The translations under genes and the position numbers were made by a program. The notes beneath the pieces are model-generated. The model was not told the origin of the DNA. It worked only from the letters and a program-made list of their open reading frames with translations, and did no database searches. From NCBI GenBank assembly GCA_046049865.1, contig JBJOQO010000051.1, positions 1-24,012 of the forward strand: a DNA stretch of 24,012 nucleotides, written 5' to 3'. This document shows, piece by piece, positions 15,434-23,232 of this stretch; position 1 is the stretch's first letter; every line of letters begins with the position of its first letter. Source of the DNA: JANPCX01 sp046049865. Lineage in GTDB: Bacteria > Pseudomonadota > Gammaproteobacteria > Burkholderiales > Burkholderiaceae_C.

Positions 15434-15455
15434 CCTGGTGAAATATGCGGGCTAG
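15434..15455. repeat. Right terminal inverted repeat of the MITE-like element
   Basis: These 22 bases begin CCTGGTGAAATATG and end in CTAG, and are the exact reverse complement of the left end at 15095-15116. Confidence 0.95.
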
Positions 15456-15471
15456 CAACCTGTCGTCTCGC

Positions 15472-16452
15472 TCAGAGCGGCGCCACGGCTTGATCGATGG
15501 CACCAAACACACTGTGTCCGTCCAGCCCATTCATCTCGATGCGTATGGTGTCGCCGTACTGCATAAACTCGGTTTGGGGCTCGCCATACTCAATGGTCTC
15601 GATGGCACGTTTTTCCGCAATGCATGAGTAGCCACGCGCCCAATCTTTGTTGCTCACCGTGCCACTGCCGATGATGCTGCCCGCACGCACGCGCCGTGTT
15701 TTGCACAGGTGAGCGATCAGCTGCCCAAAGTGGAAGGTCATCTCAGGTCCGGCATCGCACAAACCCACCCGTCGGCCGTTCCAGCTGCTTTGTAAGCTCA
15801 GGTGCACCCGGCCGCCTGACCAAGCGCTTCCCAATTCATCGGGCGTGACGGCCACCGGGCTGAAGCTGGTGGCAGGTTTGCTTTGCAAAAAGCCAAACCC
15901 TTTGGCCAACTCGCTGGGAATCAGGTGGCGCAGGCTGACGTCGTTGGCCAACATCAAGAGCCGGATGCTGGAAAGCGCCGCCTCGGGCTCGACGCCCATG
16001 GCGACATCGCCAGTGATCACGGCGACCTCGGCCTCGAAGTCGATGCCCATTTTTTCGCTCGGCACGACGATGTCGTCGCAAGGGCCTAAGAAGTCGTCGC
16101 TGCCGCCTTGGTACATCAAAGGATCGGTGTAGAAACTCTCAGGCATGTCGGCCTTGCGTGCTTTGCGCACCAGCTCCACGTGGTTGATGTAAGCGGAACC
16201 GTCGGCCCACTGGAAAGCACGAGGCAAGGGGGCCATGCACAGCTTGGGATCAAACGCAAAAGCATGGCGTGTTTTGCCGTGGTTGAGCGTGGTGTACAGA
16301 TCCTCCAGCTGTGGCGACAAGAAGTTCCAATCGTCGAGCAACTGCTGCATTCGGGTCGCGATGCCGGTCGCATAATGGGCTGTACACAGGTCGCGCGAAA
16401 CAACCACGAGTTGGCCGTCGCGTGAACCGTCTTTGTAGCTGGCAAGTTTCAT
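15472..16452 (-). CDS. Fumarylacetoacetate hydrolase family protein
   Basis: This 326-residue protein belongs to the FAH superfamily, whose members hydrolyse or decarboxylate acylpyruvates and related beta-diketo acids in aromatic catabolism. It has the small N-terminal FAA_hydrolase_N domain (MKLASYKDGSRDGQLVVVSR) and the catalytic domain, with the acidic metal-binding motif GIDFEAEVAVITGD (136-149), LANDVSLRHLIPSELAKGFG, and the C-terminal IGSGTVSNKD and QYGDTIRIEMNGLDG. Length fits the fumarylacetoacetase-like subgroup; the true substrate is uncertain since no other catabolic genes are near. The ATG at 16452 is chosen because the protein start there matches the family; an upstream in-frame extension to 16488 would overlap the divergent promoter. 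It is divergent from the DUF3108 gene, with about 65 bp between starts. The MITE-like element begins 16 bp after its stop codon. Confidence 0.92.
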   Translation of the reverse strand: MKLASYKDGSRDGQLVVVSRDLCTAHYATGIATRMQQLLDDWNFLSPQLEDLYTTLNHGKTRHAFAFDPKLCMAPLPRAFQWADGSAYINHVELVRKARKADMPESFYTDPLMYQGGSDDFLGPCDDIVVPSEKMGIDFEAEVAVITGDVAMGVEPEAALSSIRLLMLANDVSLRHLIPSELAKGFGFLQSKPATSFSPVAVTPDELGSAWSGGRVHLSLQSSWNGRRVGLCDAGPEMTFHFGQLIAHLCKTRRVRAGSIIGSGTVSNKDWARGYSCIAEKRAIETIEYGEPQTEFMQYGDTIRIEMNGLDGHSVFGAIDQAVAPL

Positions 16453-16517
16453 CGATTTGAGAGGAAGTGAATGTCGTTGGGCTCGCAAATCGCCTCCTTC
16501 AGACCGAGGACGGCTTG

Positions 16518-17651
16518 ATGCAAGCGACGCCGCTATTGTCGGCGCAGTCGGGCTCTGGGCCTGCCTCAGGCAAGCGTGCCTTGCTGGCAGCGTTGTTGTT
16601 GGTGCTGCTGTTGCATTGGGCTTTTCTCAGCGGCTGGTTGTTGGGTGCCAGTGGCAAGCCCCCGCCCGATGCGCCGCCATCACGGCTGATTCAGTTTCGT
16701 GAAGTCACTTTGCCAGCGGCTGTGCCGCCTGCTTTAGCGCCGGGAGCGACTGAGGTTTCGCCTGCGCCGGATCGCCCCGCATCGCCGATTCGCCGGCTTC
16801 CGAGCGAGCGCCCCACCGTTCCAGCCATACCCGATCCGACAAACGATCCAGCGGCCCCATCACCACCTCCTATTCTCGCTACAACACAAGAACCATCGGC
16901 CTCCATGGTGGCGCAAGCCTCGAGCGAACCGGAACCGATCACGCCGGTCGAGCCACCAACCGCCACGGCAGCGGACGCCACGAGCATGCAAGCGTGGCCT
17001 GGTGTTGAGTCCGACGCCCCGGTTTACCGAGTCGCCTTGCCACCGGGCTTCAAGCAGAGTTATGTTCTTCGGCGTGGTTTGCTCACCGCCTCCGCAGAAC
17101 TGTCGTGGGCGCCGGCGGGTGGTCGTTATGAGTTGAGCTTGAGCGGTAGCGCACTCGGCATTTCGTTCGTTCAACACAGCCAAGGCCGCTTCGACGTCAC
17201 CGGCCTGGAACCCGAGCGTTTCACTTCAAAAACATCAGGCCGAGCTGAGCTGGCGGCCAACTTTCAACGCGAGGAGGGGGTGATCAGCTTCTCCGGGCCC
17301 AGTCGCCGGTACGCGTGGCGCCTCGGCGCTCAAGATCGACTCAGCGTTTATGTCCAACTCGCGGCCATCTTGGCGGCAGAGTCGTCACGTTTGGCTGAAG
17401 GCCAGCGGTTCGGTTTGCCGGTGGTCAGTGAGCGCGGTGACGCTGACGTCTGGACCTTCCGCATCGTGGGTTGGGAGATGGTGGAAACGAAATCTGGTGA
17501 GGTTAGAGCTGTGCGGCTGCTGCGCGAAATGCGAAAACCCACCGACCAAGCAGCTGAGATTTGGATGGACGAAAAGCTCCACTACGTCCCGGTTCGCATT
17601 CGTTTGGGAAACGAAAACGACGCCAACCGATGGGAATTGCTGCGCGACTGA
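16518..17651 (+). CDS. DUF3108 domain protein, membrane-anchored
   Basis: This 377-residue protein has an N-terminal membrane helix (about 20-45, ALLAALLLVLLLHWAFLSG), a long Pro/Ala/Ser-rich linker (about 55-165), and a DUF3108 domain from about 170 to the end (YRVALPPGFKQSYVLRRGLL, GRYELSLSGSALG, FQREEGVISFSGPSRRYAWR, DRLSVYVQLAAIL, then the final WMDEKLHYVPVRIRL). DUF3108 proteins are periplasmic or exported and have no established function; the fold is related to outer-membrane lipoprotein carrier folds. The ATG at 16518 has a GAGGA ribosome binding site about 9 bases upstream; a GTG at 16467 with GAGAGG upstream is an alternative that adds 17 residues. It is divergent from the FAH-family gene, and a hairpin follows its stop codon. 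Confidence 0.85.
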   Translation: MQATPLLSAQSGSGPASGKRALLAALLLVLLLHWAFLSGWLLGASGKPPPDAPPSRLIQFREVTLPAAVPPALAPGATEVSPAPDRPASPIRRLPSERPTVPAIPDPTNDPAAPSPPPILATTQEPSASMVAQASSEPEPITPVEPPTATAADATSMQAWPGVESDAPVYRVALPPGFKQSYVLRRGLLTASAELSWAPAGGRYELSLSGSALGISFVQHSQGRFDVTGLEPERFTSKTSGRAELAANFQREEGVISFSGPSRRYAWRLGAQDRLSVYVQLAAILAAESSRLAEGQRFGLPVVSERGDADVWTFRIVGWEMVETKSGEVRAVRLLREMRKPTDQAAEIWMDEKLHYVPVRIRLGNENDANRWELLRD

Positions 17652-17655
17652 GCAG

Positions 17656-17677
17656 AACCCCCGCTTTCATGGGGGTT
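17656..17677 (+). terminator. Hairpin after the DUF3108 gene, probable terminator
   Basis: AACCCCC-GCTTTCAT-GGGGGTT forms a perfect 7-bp stem 4 bases after the stop codon. It is followed by GTCTCTC rather than a clean T-run, so termination is likely but not certain. Confidence 0.55.
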
Positions 17678-17790
17678 GTCTCTCACGCGCAACCCCTGGC
17701 GAGCTTGAAACTTGCGATACTGCCCGCAACTCAGTGACACATTGGTTTGTTGTTAGACGAAGTTCTGTTTCACTCACCCGGAGCCTTGCC

Positions 17791-18099
17791 ATGCAAATGC
17801 TTTACAACTCTGAGAGTTTTGTGGTGGTTGAGTTTGACGTGCCCACGTCCTTGTTTGGTTCAGTGTCGGTCTACGACGAGAACATGACGATGCTCAAAGA
17901 TGACACGGTACTCAGTCGTGGCGGCTTTGAGATCGTGGACAAGTTCGCACGCAAAGAAATATTCATTGAAGGCGCACTGGCCCACAGCTTCAAAGAAGGG
18001 GTGGATGCTCTCATCCTCACCCAACCCAGTGATGAGGAAATCGACGATTACATCGCTCGTTTCTCCTCGTTGATGCAACACCCCGTCGTGGTGCACTGA
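17791..18099 (+). CDS. DUF3567 family protein
   Basis: This 102-residue cytoplasmic protein matches DUF3567, a small family largely restricted to Burkholderiales. It starts MQMLYNSESFVVVEFDVP, contains GGFEIVDKFARKEIFIEGAL (about 46-65), the family's hallmark, and ends with EEIDDYIARFSSLMQHPVVVH in kind (a conserved SLMQ-PVV-H tail). Its function is unknown. The ATG at 17791 has a CGGAG ribosome binding site about 9 bases upstream, and this start reproduces the family N-terminus, although the frame stays open further 5' through the previous gene. It stands alone between the DUF3108 gene (139 bp away) and the AAA ATPase gene. Confidence 0.9.
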   Translation: MQMLYNSESFVVVEFDVPTSLFGSVSVYDENMTMLKDDTVLSRGGFEIVDKFARKEIFIEGALAHSFKEGVDALILTQPSDEEIDDYIARFSSLMQHPVVVH

Positions 18100-18433
18100 A
18101 CCCGGCCCTGCCTGTGGCGGGTTAGTGCCTGTTCGCACTGAAGGACACCAGTCATCACCCCTTGCGGACTGTGGTGAAACCGACTTCGGCGATTTCTTTT
18201 GTTTGCACCCACTTGCTGTCAACCCCCACGGCTTGCTTGCAGTTAAGGCCCCACGCCCACCAAGCGCAAGGCAAGCTGCACAGACACTCTTTTGCTGTAA
18301 CGCAACGAGTGTGACGATTGACACGCAAGCAGCGACAACGCTTGCCCGTGTGGCGCGTCTTGCGGTATCGTGGTTTCAAACGTGGGTTATGCGCCCGCCC
18401 AGCCGAGGCAGGTGGCGCGACAGGAGGTGATGG
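18100..18433. other. Intergenic region before the double-AAA ATPase gene
   Basis: This 334-bp gap holds no gene I can support. A weak inverted repeat AACCCG...CGGGTT (18099-18123) directly after the DUF3567 stop could end its transcript. Possible promoter elements for the ATPase gene are TTGCCC at 18342-18347 and TATCGT at 18366-18371 with an 18-bp spacer, each matching four of six consensus bases. A bulged stem formed by GCGCCCGCC (18391-18399) and GGTGGCGC (18411-18418) lies just before the ribosome binding site. Confidence 0.4.
18422..18431 (+). promoter_or_regulatory. Extended Shine-Dalgarno sequence of the ATPase gene
   Basis: AGGAGGTGAT pairs along its full ten bases with the 3' end of bacterial 16S rRNA, far beyond the 4-5 bases usual in this window. 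The ATG at 18434 follows the AGGAGG core by 6 bases. An out-of-frame ATG at 18430 overlaps it. Confidence 0.8.
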
Positions 18434-20746
18434 ATGGCTCGTACTTCTGTGCACCGTGAAGCGGGCACCGCTCGCTTGTGGTTGTCTCCGGGCTTGAACG
18501 AGGCCCCGGTGCTGGATCGCATGTGTTCGCAGTTCGTGCTCACCTTGACCATGCGTCACGCGGGGCGCTTCAACTTGCGCCGCGACTGGAACAGCCTGCT
18601 CACGCTCACCGGCAAACATTTGGTTTGGCCAGAGTCGGTGCTGCTGCGGGTACGCGAGTTTTTGGGTCAGCGCTGCAAAACCAACGAGCAGTGGCGAGGT
18701 CACGAGGCCTTGGGCCATGAAGCCTTCATGCAGCGTTATGGTGAGTGGCGCGGCCCCTACGAAGAAAGCACTTTTTTCTTTTACCTTGACGAATACATCA
18801 AGGATGCGCCCAAGGACTTGCTGGCTGTGCTGGGCGCAACCGCGGAGTGGCTGGACCGCAGTCTCAAAAAAGAGTCCACCCTGGTTCAGAAGAACATCGA
18901 CGCCTTGGGTGGCTTGTTGCAGCTCAACCCAGCCGAGCGAGCGCTTTTACTTTACGGCACATTGGCGCGTTACCAGCGTGAGCTGCGCGGCCTCTTGGTC
19001 GAGTTCAAGGTGTCCAACGCCCAAGAAGCTTACGCGGCCATTGCCGCCGTGGCAGGCGTGAACGAAACCGAGGTGGCCGAGGCGCTACGTGCGGGTTCGC
19101 GCTTAGAGCGCATCGGCATGGTCGAGAACCTGATATCGGAACACAACATCACCGACCTGGCCGACTTGATGAAAGTCAGCGACCAAATGCCACCCGTGCT
19201 GATGCGCCATTACGAAGGCCCGTCTGATTTGATGGCTGTGTTCACACGTCCCGCCAAACGCAGCGAGCTCACCCCGTCTGATTTTCAGTACGTGGCGCAA
19301 GACCACCAGGTGCTCACCGCCATGCTGCGCAATGCCGTGGCACGCAAAGAGCTGGGCGTGAATGTGTTGTTGTACGGCCCACCAGGCACGGGCAAAACGG
19401 AGCTGGCCAAGGTGGCGGCACAAGCCGCTGGCCTGGAGCTCTACGAGGTGGAGTACGCCGACCGCGATGGCAATTCGCTGTCTGGCCGCGACCGCTACCG
19501 CTCGCTGCAAATCAGCCAAGTGTTTCTCAAGAGCAGCGGCAATGTGGCCCTGTTGTTTGACGAAGTGGAAGATGTGTTTCCCCCCATTTCCACCGATACC
19601 GCCCAACTCATGGCCCGCATGGACACCAGCGATGGCACCTTGAGTGGCAGTGTCAGCGGCAAAGCCTGGGTGAACCAAATTTTGGAAACCAATCCGGTGC
19701 CCGTCATCTGGGTGACCAACCGAATTGAACAAATAGACCCCGCCTTTCGTCGCCGTTTCCAGTACCACTTGGAGCTCAAGAGCCCGCCCCCTGGTGCACG
19801 CGAGGCCTTGGTCACCCGCGCCCTGGTCGGCGTGCCAGTGAGCAGCGGCTTCGCCGGGAGGCTGGCCGAGCGGCGTGGTTTGACGCCCGCCCAGGTGCGC
19901 ACTGCGGTGAAGTTTGCGCGGCTGTCCAGCGACAACGATGAGGCCATCGAATCACTGATTGAACGCCAGCTCAGCAATGCCGACCGTGCCTTGGGCCAGA
20001 ACCAAAAAGAACGCGGCGCCCGTTTGGTCGTGACGTCATATGACCTCGACCTGCTCAACACCGAATCGCGTTTCCCTGTGCCCAAAATTGTCGAGGCGTT
20101 GAAAAAGAAGGGCCACGGTTGTTTGTGTTTTTACGGCCCGCCCGGAACTGGCAAAACCGCCTTGGCCGAACACATCGCCCAGGCCATGCAGCGGCCTTTG
20201 ATGATTCGGCAAGCCTCCGACATCATGAGCAAGTTTGTCGGCGAAACCGAACAAAACATGGCCAAGATGTTTGCCGAAGCCGAAAACGAAGAGGCGGTGC
20301 TTTTGCTCGACGAAGCCGACAGCTTCTTGCGCAGTCGCCAAATGGCCGAACGCAGCTACGAGGTCAGCGAAGTCAATGAAATGCTGCAAGGCATGGAACG
20401 TTTCGCGGGCACCTTCATTTGCACCACCAACCTCTTCGCCGAATTGGACGAGGCCGCGCTGCGCCGCTTCACCTTCAAGATTCGTTTCCAGCCCCTGCTC
20501 CCAGAGCAACGCACGCGCATGTTTGTGCGCGAAGCTTTGGCGGGAGACGTGACCTTGATGTCAGCAGAACACCAAACGCGGCTGCGTGATTTAGAGCACC
20601 TCGTGCCAGGTGACTTTGCCGCCGTCAAACGTCAGGTTGAAATCTTGGGTGAGGAGCTCACAGCGGACGAGTTCTTGAGCCAACTCGAGGGAGAGCACCG
20701 GGTCAAACCCGAGGTTCGTCGGCAGCGGCGTATTGGTTTCTCTTGA
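18434..20746 (+). CDS. Double-AAA+ ATPase
   Basis: This 770-residue protein has two AAA+ modules. Module 1: Walker A GPPGTGKT at 315-322, Walker B ALLFDEVED near 372-380, sensor VIWVTNR (424-430), arginine fingers DPAFRRRFQ (435-443). Module 2: Walker A GPPGTGKT at 568-575, pore-loop-like SKFVGETEQNM (599-609), Walker B AVLLLDEADS (621-630), sensor FICTTN, and arginines in AALRRFTFK. Both sites look intact, so hydrolysis in both is expected. The second module resembles meiotic-clade AAA proteins such as FtsH, katanin and ClpX-like remodelers only in outline. The N-terminal 290 residues (conserved-looking FFFYLDEYIKDAPKDLLAVL near 114-133) match nothing I recognise and presumably bind the substrate. 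The likely role is ATP-driven remodelling of a protein target in the cytoplasm; the target is unknown. It is followed by a good terminator and so is a single-gene unit. Confidence 0.9.
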   Translation: MARTSVHREAGTARLWLSPGLNEAPVLDRMCSQFVLTLTMRHAGRFNLRRDWNSLLTLTGKHLVWPESVLLRVREFLGQRCKTNEQWRGHEALGHEAFMQRYGEWRGPYEESTFFFYLDEYIKDAPKDLLAVLGATAEWLDRSLKKESTLVQKNIDALGGLLQLNPAERALLLYGTLARYQRELRGLLVEFKVSNAQEAYAAIAAVAGVNETEVAEALRAGSRLERIGMVENLISEHNITDLADLMKVSDQMPPVLMRHYEGPSDLMAVFTRPAKRSELTPSDFQYVAQDHQVLTAMLRNAVARKELGVNVLLYGPPGTGKTELAKVAAQAAGLELYEVEYADRDGNSLSGRDRYRSLQISQVFLKSSGNVALLFDEVEDVFPPISTDTAQLMARMDTSDGTLSGSVSGKAWVNQILETNPVPVIWVTNRIEQIDPAFRRRFQYHLELKSPPPGAREALVTRALVGVPVSSGFAGRLAERRGLTPAQVRTAVKFARLSSDNDEAIESLIERQLSNADRALGQNQKERGARLVVTSYDLDLLNTESRFPVPKIVEALKKKGHGCLCFYGPPGTGKTALAEHIAQAMQRPLMIRQASDIMSKFVGETEQNMAKMFAEAENEEAVLLLDEADSFLRSRQMAERSYEVSEVNEMLQGMERFAGTFICTTNLFAELDEAALRRFTFKIRFQPLLPEQRTRMFVREALAGDVTLMSAEHQTRLRDLEHLVPGDFAAVKRQVEILGEELTADEFLSQLEGEHRVKPEVRRQRRIGFS

Positions 20747-20772
20747 CTTGTTGTCGGGGGTATTCGGTAGCG

Positions 20773-20799
20773 GGCCTGTCCTTGTGGGCGGGCCTTTCT
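20773..20799 (+). terminator. Rho-independent terminator after the ATPase gene
   Basis: GGCCTGTCC-TTGT-GGGCGGGCC forms a 9-bp stem with two G-T pairs and a 4-base loop (20773-20794), followed by TTTCT. It lies 26 bp after the ATPase stop codon and touches the -10 element of the next gene. Confidence 0.65.
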
Positions 20800-20804
20800 A
20801 CAAT
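20799..20804 (+). promoter_or_regulatory. -10 element (TACAAT) of the first methionine synthase gene
   Basis: TACAAT ends 6 bases before the ATG at 20811, so the expected transcription start is at or next to the A of the start codon and the mRNA may be leaderless. No ribosome binding site is present, which agrees. The -35 region is poor (CTGTCC at 20776). Confidence 0.5.
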
Positions 20805-20810
20805 CGCACC

Positions 20811-21860
20811 ATGAAACCCCTGACCTACACCCGCGCCCAAGCCCTGCCTGCCATCATGAAAGAGCGCATCGTTGTGCTCGACGGGGCCATGGGCACCATG
20901 ATTCAGCGCTACAAATTGCTGGAGGCCGACTACCGGGGTGAACGGTTCAAAGACCACCCCAGTGACCTCAAGGGCAACAACGAGTTGCTGCAGTTCACGC
21001 GGCCCGATGTCATCAGCGAAATCCACGAGCAGTACCTGGCCGCAGGTGCCGACATCATCGAGACCAATACTTTTGGAGCCACCACGGTCGCTCAAGAGGA
21101 CTACGGCCTGGCTGCGCAAGCGCATGAGATGAATGTCGCTGCGGCCCGCTTGGCTCGTTTGGCCTGTGACAAATACAACACACCGGACAAACCACGTTTC
21201 GCCGCGGGTGCACTGGGCCCCACCCCCAAAACAGCCAGCATCAGCCCCGATGTGAACGATCCTGGTGCACGCAATGTGAACTTTGATGTGCTCAAGGCCG
21301 CGTATTACGAACAAGCCCAGGGTTTGTTAGAGGGCGGTGTGGATTTGTTTTTGGTTGAAACGATTTTCGACACCCTCAATGCAAAGGCCGCCATTTTCGC
21401 GTTGGACGAGTTGATGGAAAACACCGGGGAGCGCTTGCCCGTCATCATCTCGGGCACGGTGACCGATGCGTCAGGCCGCATCCTCTCCGGGCAAACCGTG
21501 ACTGCTTTTTGGCACAGCGTGCGCCATGCCCGGCCACTGGCCATCGGCTTGAACTGCGCCTTGGGAGCCACGTTGATGCGCCCCTACATTGAAGAGTTGT
21601 CCAAGGTCGCGGGTGATACCTTCATCAGCTGCTATCCCAATGCCGGCTTGCCCAACCCCATGAGCGACACGGGCTTTGATGAAACACCCGATGTCACCGG
21701 GCGTTTGGTCGAAGAGTTTGCCAAGGCGGGTTTTCTGAACATCGCGGGTGGGTGTTGTGGCACCACGCCCGATCACATTGCGCAGATTGCACAGCGGGTG
21801 GGCAAGTACCAGCCTCGGTGCTTGCACGACGGTGTGTTCAGCAAGTTGCTCGCCGCTTGA
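20811..21860 (+). CDS. metH: Methionine synthase, homocysteine-binding half (split MetH)
   Basis: This 349-residue protein is the homocysteine methyltransferase domain of cobalamin-dependent methionine synthase as a separate polypeptide. It binds homocysteine through a zinc ion and accepts the methyl group from methylcobalamin held by the partner. Visible are VVLDGAMGTMIQRYKL (21-36), DIIETNTFGATTVAQEDYGL (81-100), GALGPTPKTASISPDVND (133-150), and the zinc ligands Cys249 (AIGLNCALG) and Cys315-Cys316 (GGCCGTTP). It ends where the pterin-binding domain would start in full-length MetH, which is the normal split in Burkholderiales. The ATG at 20811 reproduces the family start. The partner half begins at 23405, beyond an opposite-strand gene, so the two are not one transcript. 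Betaine-homocysteine methyltransferase is excluded by the MetH-like motifs and the partner gene. Confidence 0.95.
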   Translation: MKPLTYTRAQALPAIMKERIVVLDGAMGTMIQRYKLLEADYRGERFKDHPSDLKGNNELLQFTRPDVISEIHEQYLAAGADIIETNTFGATTVAQEDYGLAAQAHEMNVAAARLARLACDKYNTPDKPRFAAGALGPTPKTASISPDVNDPGARNVNFDVLKAAYYEQAQGLLEGGVDLFLVETIFDTLNAKAAIFALDELMENTGERLPVIISGTVTDASGRILSGQTVTAFWHSVRHARPLAIGLNCALGATLMRPYIEELSKVAGDTFISCYPNAGLPNPMSDTGFDETPDVTGRLVEEFAKAGFLNIAGGCCGTTPDHIAQIAQRVGKYQPRCLHDGVFSKLLAA

Positions 21861-21875
21861 TGGCGGGGCAAAGCC

Positions 21876-23075
21876 TCACACCAAACGTGTCATGCGCTCT
21901 ATGTTGATGCGCACCTTCACCTCGTGCGGTGCCACGCTACCCGTCACATTGAATGGGCTCACGCGCGTGTCGCGCACTGCAGGGGCGCCCAGTGGCAGTC
22001 CCTCACGGCCAATGATGCTGACCACCTTGGGTTCGTTCGCACGCCGTCCCCGGCGCAGCACCAAGGCCACTTCACCGTTGCCCAAGCGCACATAGGTGCC
22101 CGGTGGGTAAAGGCCCACGGCTTTGATGATGGCAGCGCCGGCGTCGTCGGCCTGCTCGTTCTCATCTAAATAGGCGGCTTGCGCAGCGGCGGTGGCAGAA
22201 AGCGCCTTGCGACCCTCGCGCGGGCTCAGACGCGCGGTGAAGATGTCAGCGCGTTGCAGCAAACGAGCCAACTGCATGCCGGGGGGCATGGCAGTGAGCG
22301 GGCCACTGTCGGTGTCGTGGTGCAATGCCACGGCATCAAGCCAGAGTTTGTCCGACACGCCAGACTCCGTCAGCAGCGCCACGCCACGTGCAGCATGGGT
22401 CTCAATTTGCTCGCGCTGTTTGGGGTTGGGGGCTACGTGCTGGGTAGACAGTTGGTCTTGCAGGGCCGTCATCGCCACATTCATGCTGATGGCGGCGCAG
22501 CGCAGCGACAAGCGGCAACCCTCGGGCCAATGGGCGAGGTGGCGTGCGGCCAATTCGCACACCACGGCCACCAACAGCGAATGTTTGGCGCTGTAGTCGC
22601 GCGCGTCCGTGATGCTGTGCTGCACCAAGATCAAGAGGGAAATGTCAGCATGCCGCTCGATCTGGTCGAGCACATCGTCTTGCAGCTTGAGCAAACGCGC
22701 GGAAAAGTCGCTGCTGGGCGCATCACGCAGCAAGCTGCTGGCCCGCAACACCAAGTCGGGCCAAACGGCTTCCGGGTTGCGCGGCTTCTCGGGCGTGCCA
22801 TAAAAAGCGGAGCCATCGGCCGTGGCGTTGGCGATTTCACCCAGAAGCGCGTTGCCGCGCACCATGCTGTCGAGTTTGCCGGCCAGGGCTCGGGTAAAGG
22901 GCTCGGACTCGGCTTCGTCCACATAAACGCCACGGGCCATCAGCTGTTGCCGGGCACTTTCGGTCTCAACGATTGAGCCCCGGGCCAACAACAGGCGGCC
23001 CGACTCGTCTCTCAACGAGACCGGAATCGGAACGCCCAGTCGGATGGCGTTAGCGGGCAGAGCGATGACCTTCAT
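21876..23075 (-). CDS. HD-GYP-like protein with degenerate active site
   Basis: This 399-residue protein aligns by pattern with HD-GYP phosphodiesterases that degrade cyclic di-GMP, but key ligands are missing. An N-terminal domain (about 10-55, PVSLRDESGRLLLARGSIVE and MARGVYVDE) is like that found before many HD-GYP domains. In the core, AKHSLLVAVVCELAARHL corresponds to the first helix. The segment expected to read A-A-L-L-H-D-I-G-K reads AAISMNVAM, so the HD pair is MN. The HHE..DG.GYP motif is HHDTDSGPLT, without GYP. LQRADIFTARLSP and YPPGTYVRLGNGEVALVLRRG are the usual later elements. It is therefore probably not an active phosphodiesterase and could bind a nucleotide or a partner. I chose the ATG at 23075 over a TTG at 23081; no strong ribosome binding site is seen. 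It is convergent with the first metH gene, 15 bp apart, and divergent from the second. Confidence 0.82.
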   Translation of the reverse strand: MKVIALPANAIRLGVPIPVSLRDESGRLLLARGSIVETESARQQLMARGVYVDEAESEPFTRALAGKLDSMVRGNALLGEIANATADGSAFYGTPEKPRNPEAVWPDLVLRASSLLRDAPSSDFSARLLKLQDDVLDQIERHADISLLILVQHSITDARDYSAKHSLLVAVVCELAARHLAHWPEGCRLSLRCAAISMNVAMTALQDQLSTQHVAPNPKQREQIETHAARGVALLTESGVSDKLWLDAVALHHDTDSGPLTAMPPGMQLARLLQRADIFTARLSPREGRKALSATAAAQAAYLDENEQADDAGAAIIKAVGLYPPGTYVRLGNGEVALVLRRGRRANEPKVVSIIGREGLPLGAPAVRDTRVSPFNVTGSVAPHEVKVRINIERMTRLV

Positions 23076-23216
23076 GGGCAATTCATGGGAACAACGACGA
23101 GACAGCCTGGGCAGGACGGCTTTGTAGCAAGCCGCATTGTCTGATGAAACCGTGGCACTTTGATGCTAGGGTCGATGCATTTGGCCAGCATCAGCCCCCG
23201 CGCGGCCCTGCACCTC

Positions 23217-23222
23217 TACAAT
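23217..23222 (+). promoter_or_regulatory. -10 element (TACAAT) before the SAH riboswitch
   Basis: TACAAT puts the predicted transcription start at about 23229, four bases before the riboswitch, so the whole aptamer would be at the 5' end of the metH transcript. No good -35 box is visible. Confidence 0.5.
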
Positions 23223-23232
23223 TCCACAAAAA

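Larger units (their letters stand above)
15095..15455. mobile_element. MITE-like non-autonomous element with 22-bp terminal inverted repeats
   Basis: The element is bounded by perfect 22-bp inverted repeats (15095-15116 and 15434-15455; the shared core reads TAGCCCGCATATTTCACCAG at the left and its complement at the right). It is about 361 bp long and encodes no transposase. Its interior holds five successive palindromes. Both ends carry CTAG, which may be either part of the repeat or a duplicated 4-bp target. The ends resemble those of a widespread transposon group in Proteobacteria, perhaps IS1380-related, but I do not assert the family. It fills almost the whole gap between the protease start codon (4 bp away) and the stop codon of the fumarylacetoacetate-hydrolase-family gene (16 bp away). 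Confidence 0.85.

Noticed and set aside
16116..16445. Long overlapping frames on both strands within the FAH-family gene and, similarly, within glcD and the ATPase gene
   Set aside because: They arise from GC-rich codon use; no ribosome binding site or recognisable domain, and they overlap well-supported genes.
17350..17790. A long N-terminal extension of the DUF3567 protein
   Set aside because: It overlaps the DUF3108 gene in another frame and the intervening terminator; the ATG at 17791 gives the family start and has a ribosome binding site.
18318..18323. A perfect TTGACA -35 hexamer before the ATPase gene
   Set aside because: No -10-like hexamer lies 16-18 bp downstream; TTGCCC/TATCGT is a slightly better though weak pair.
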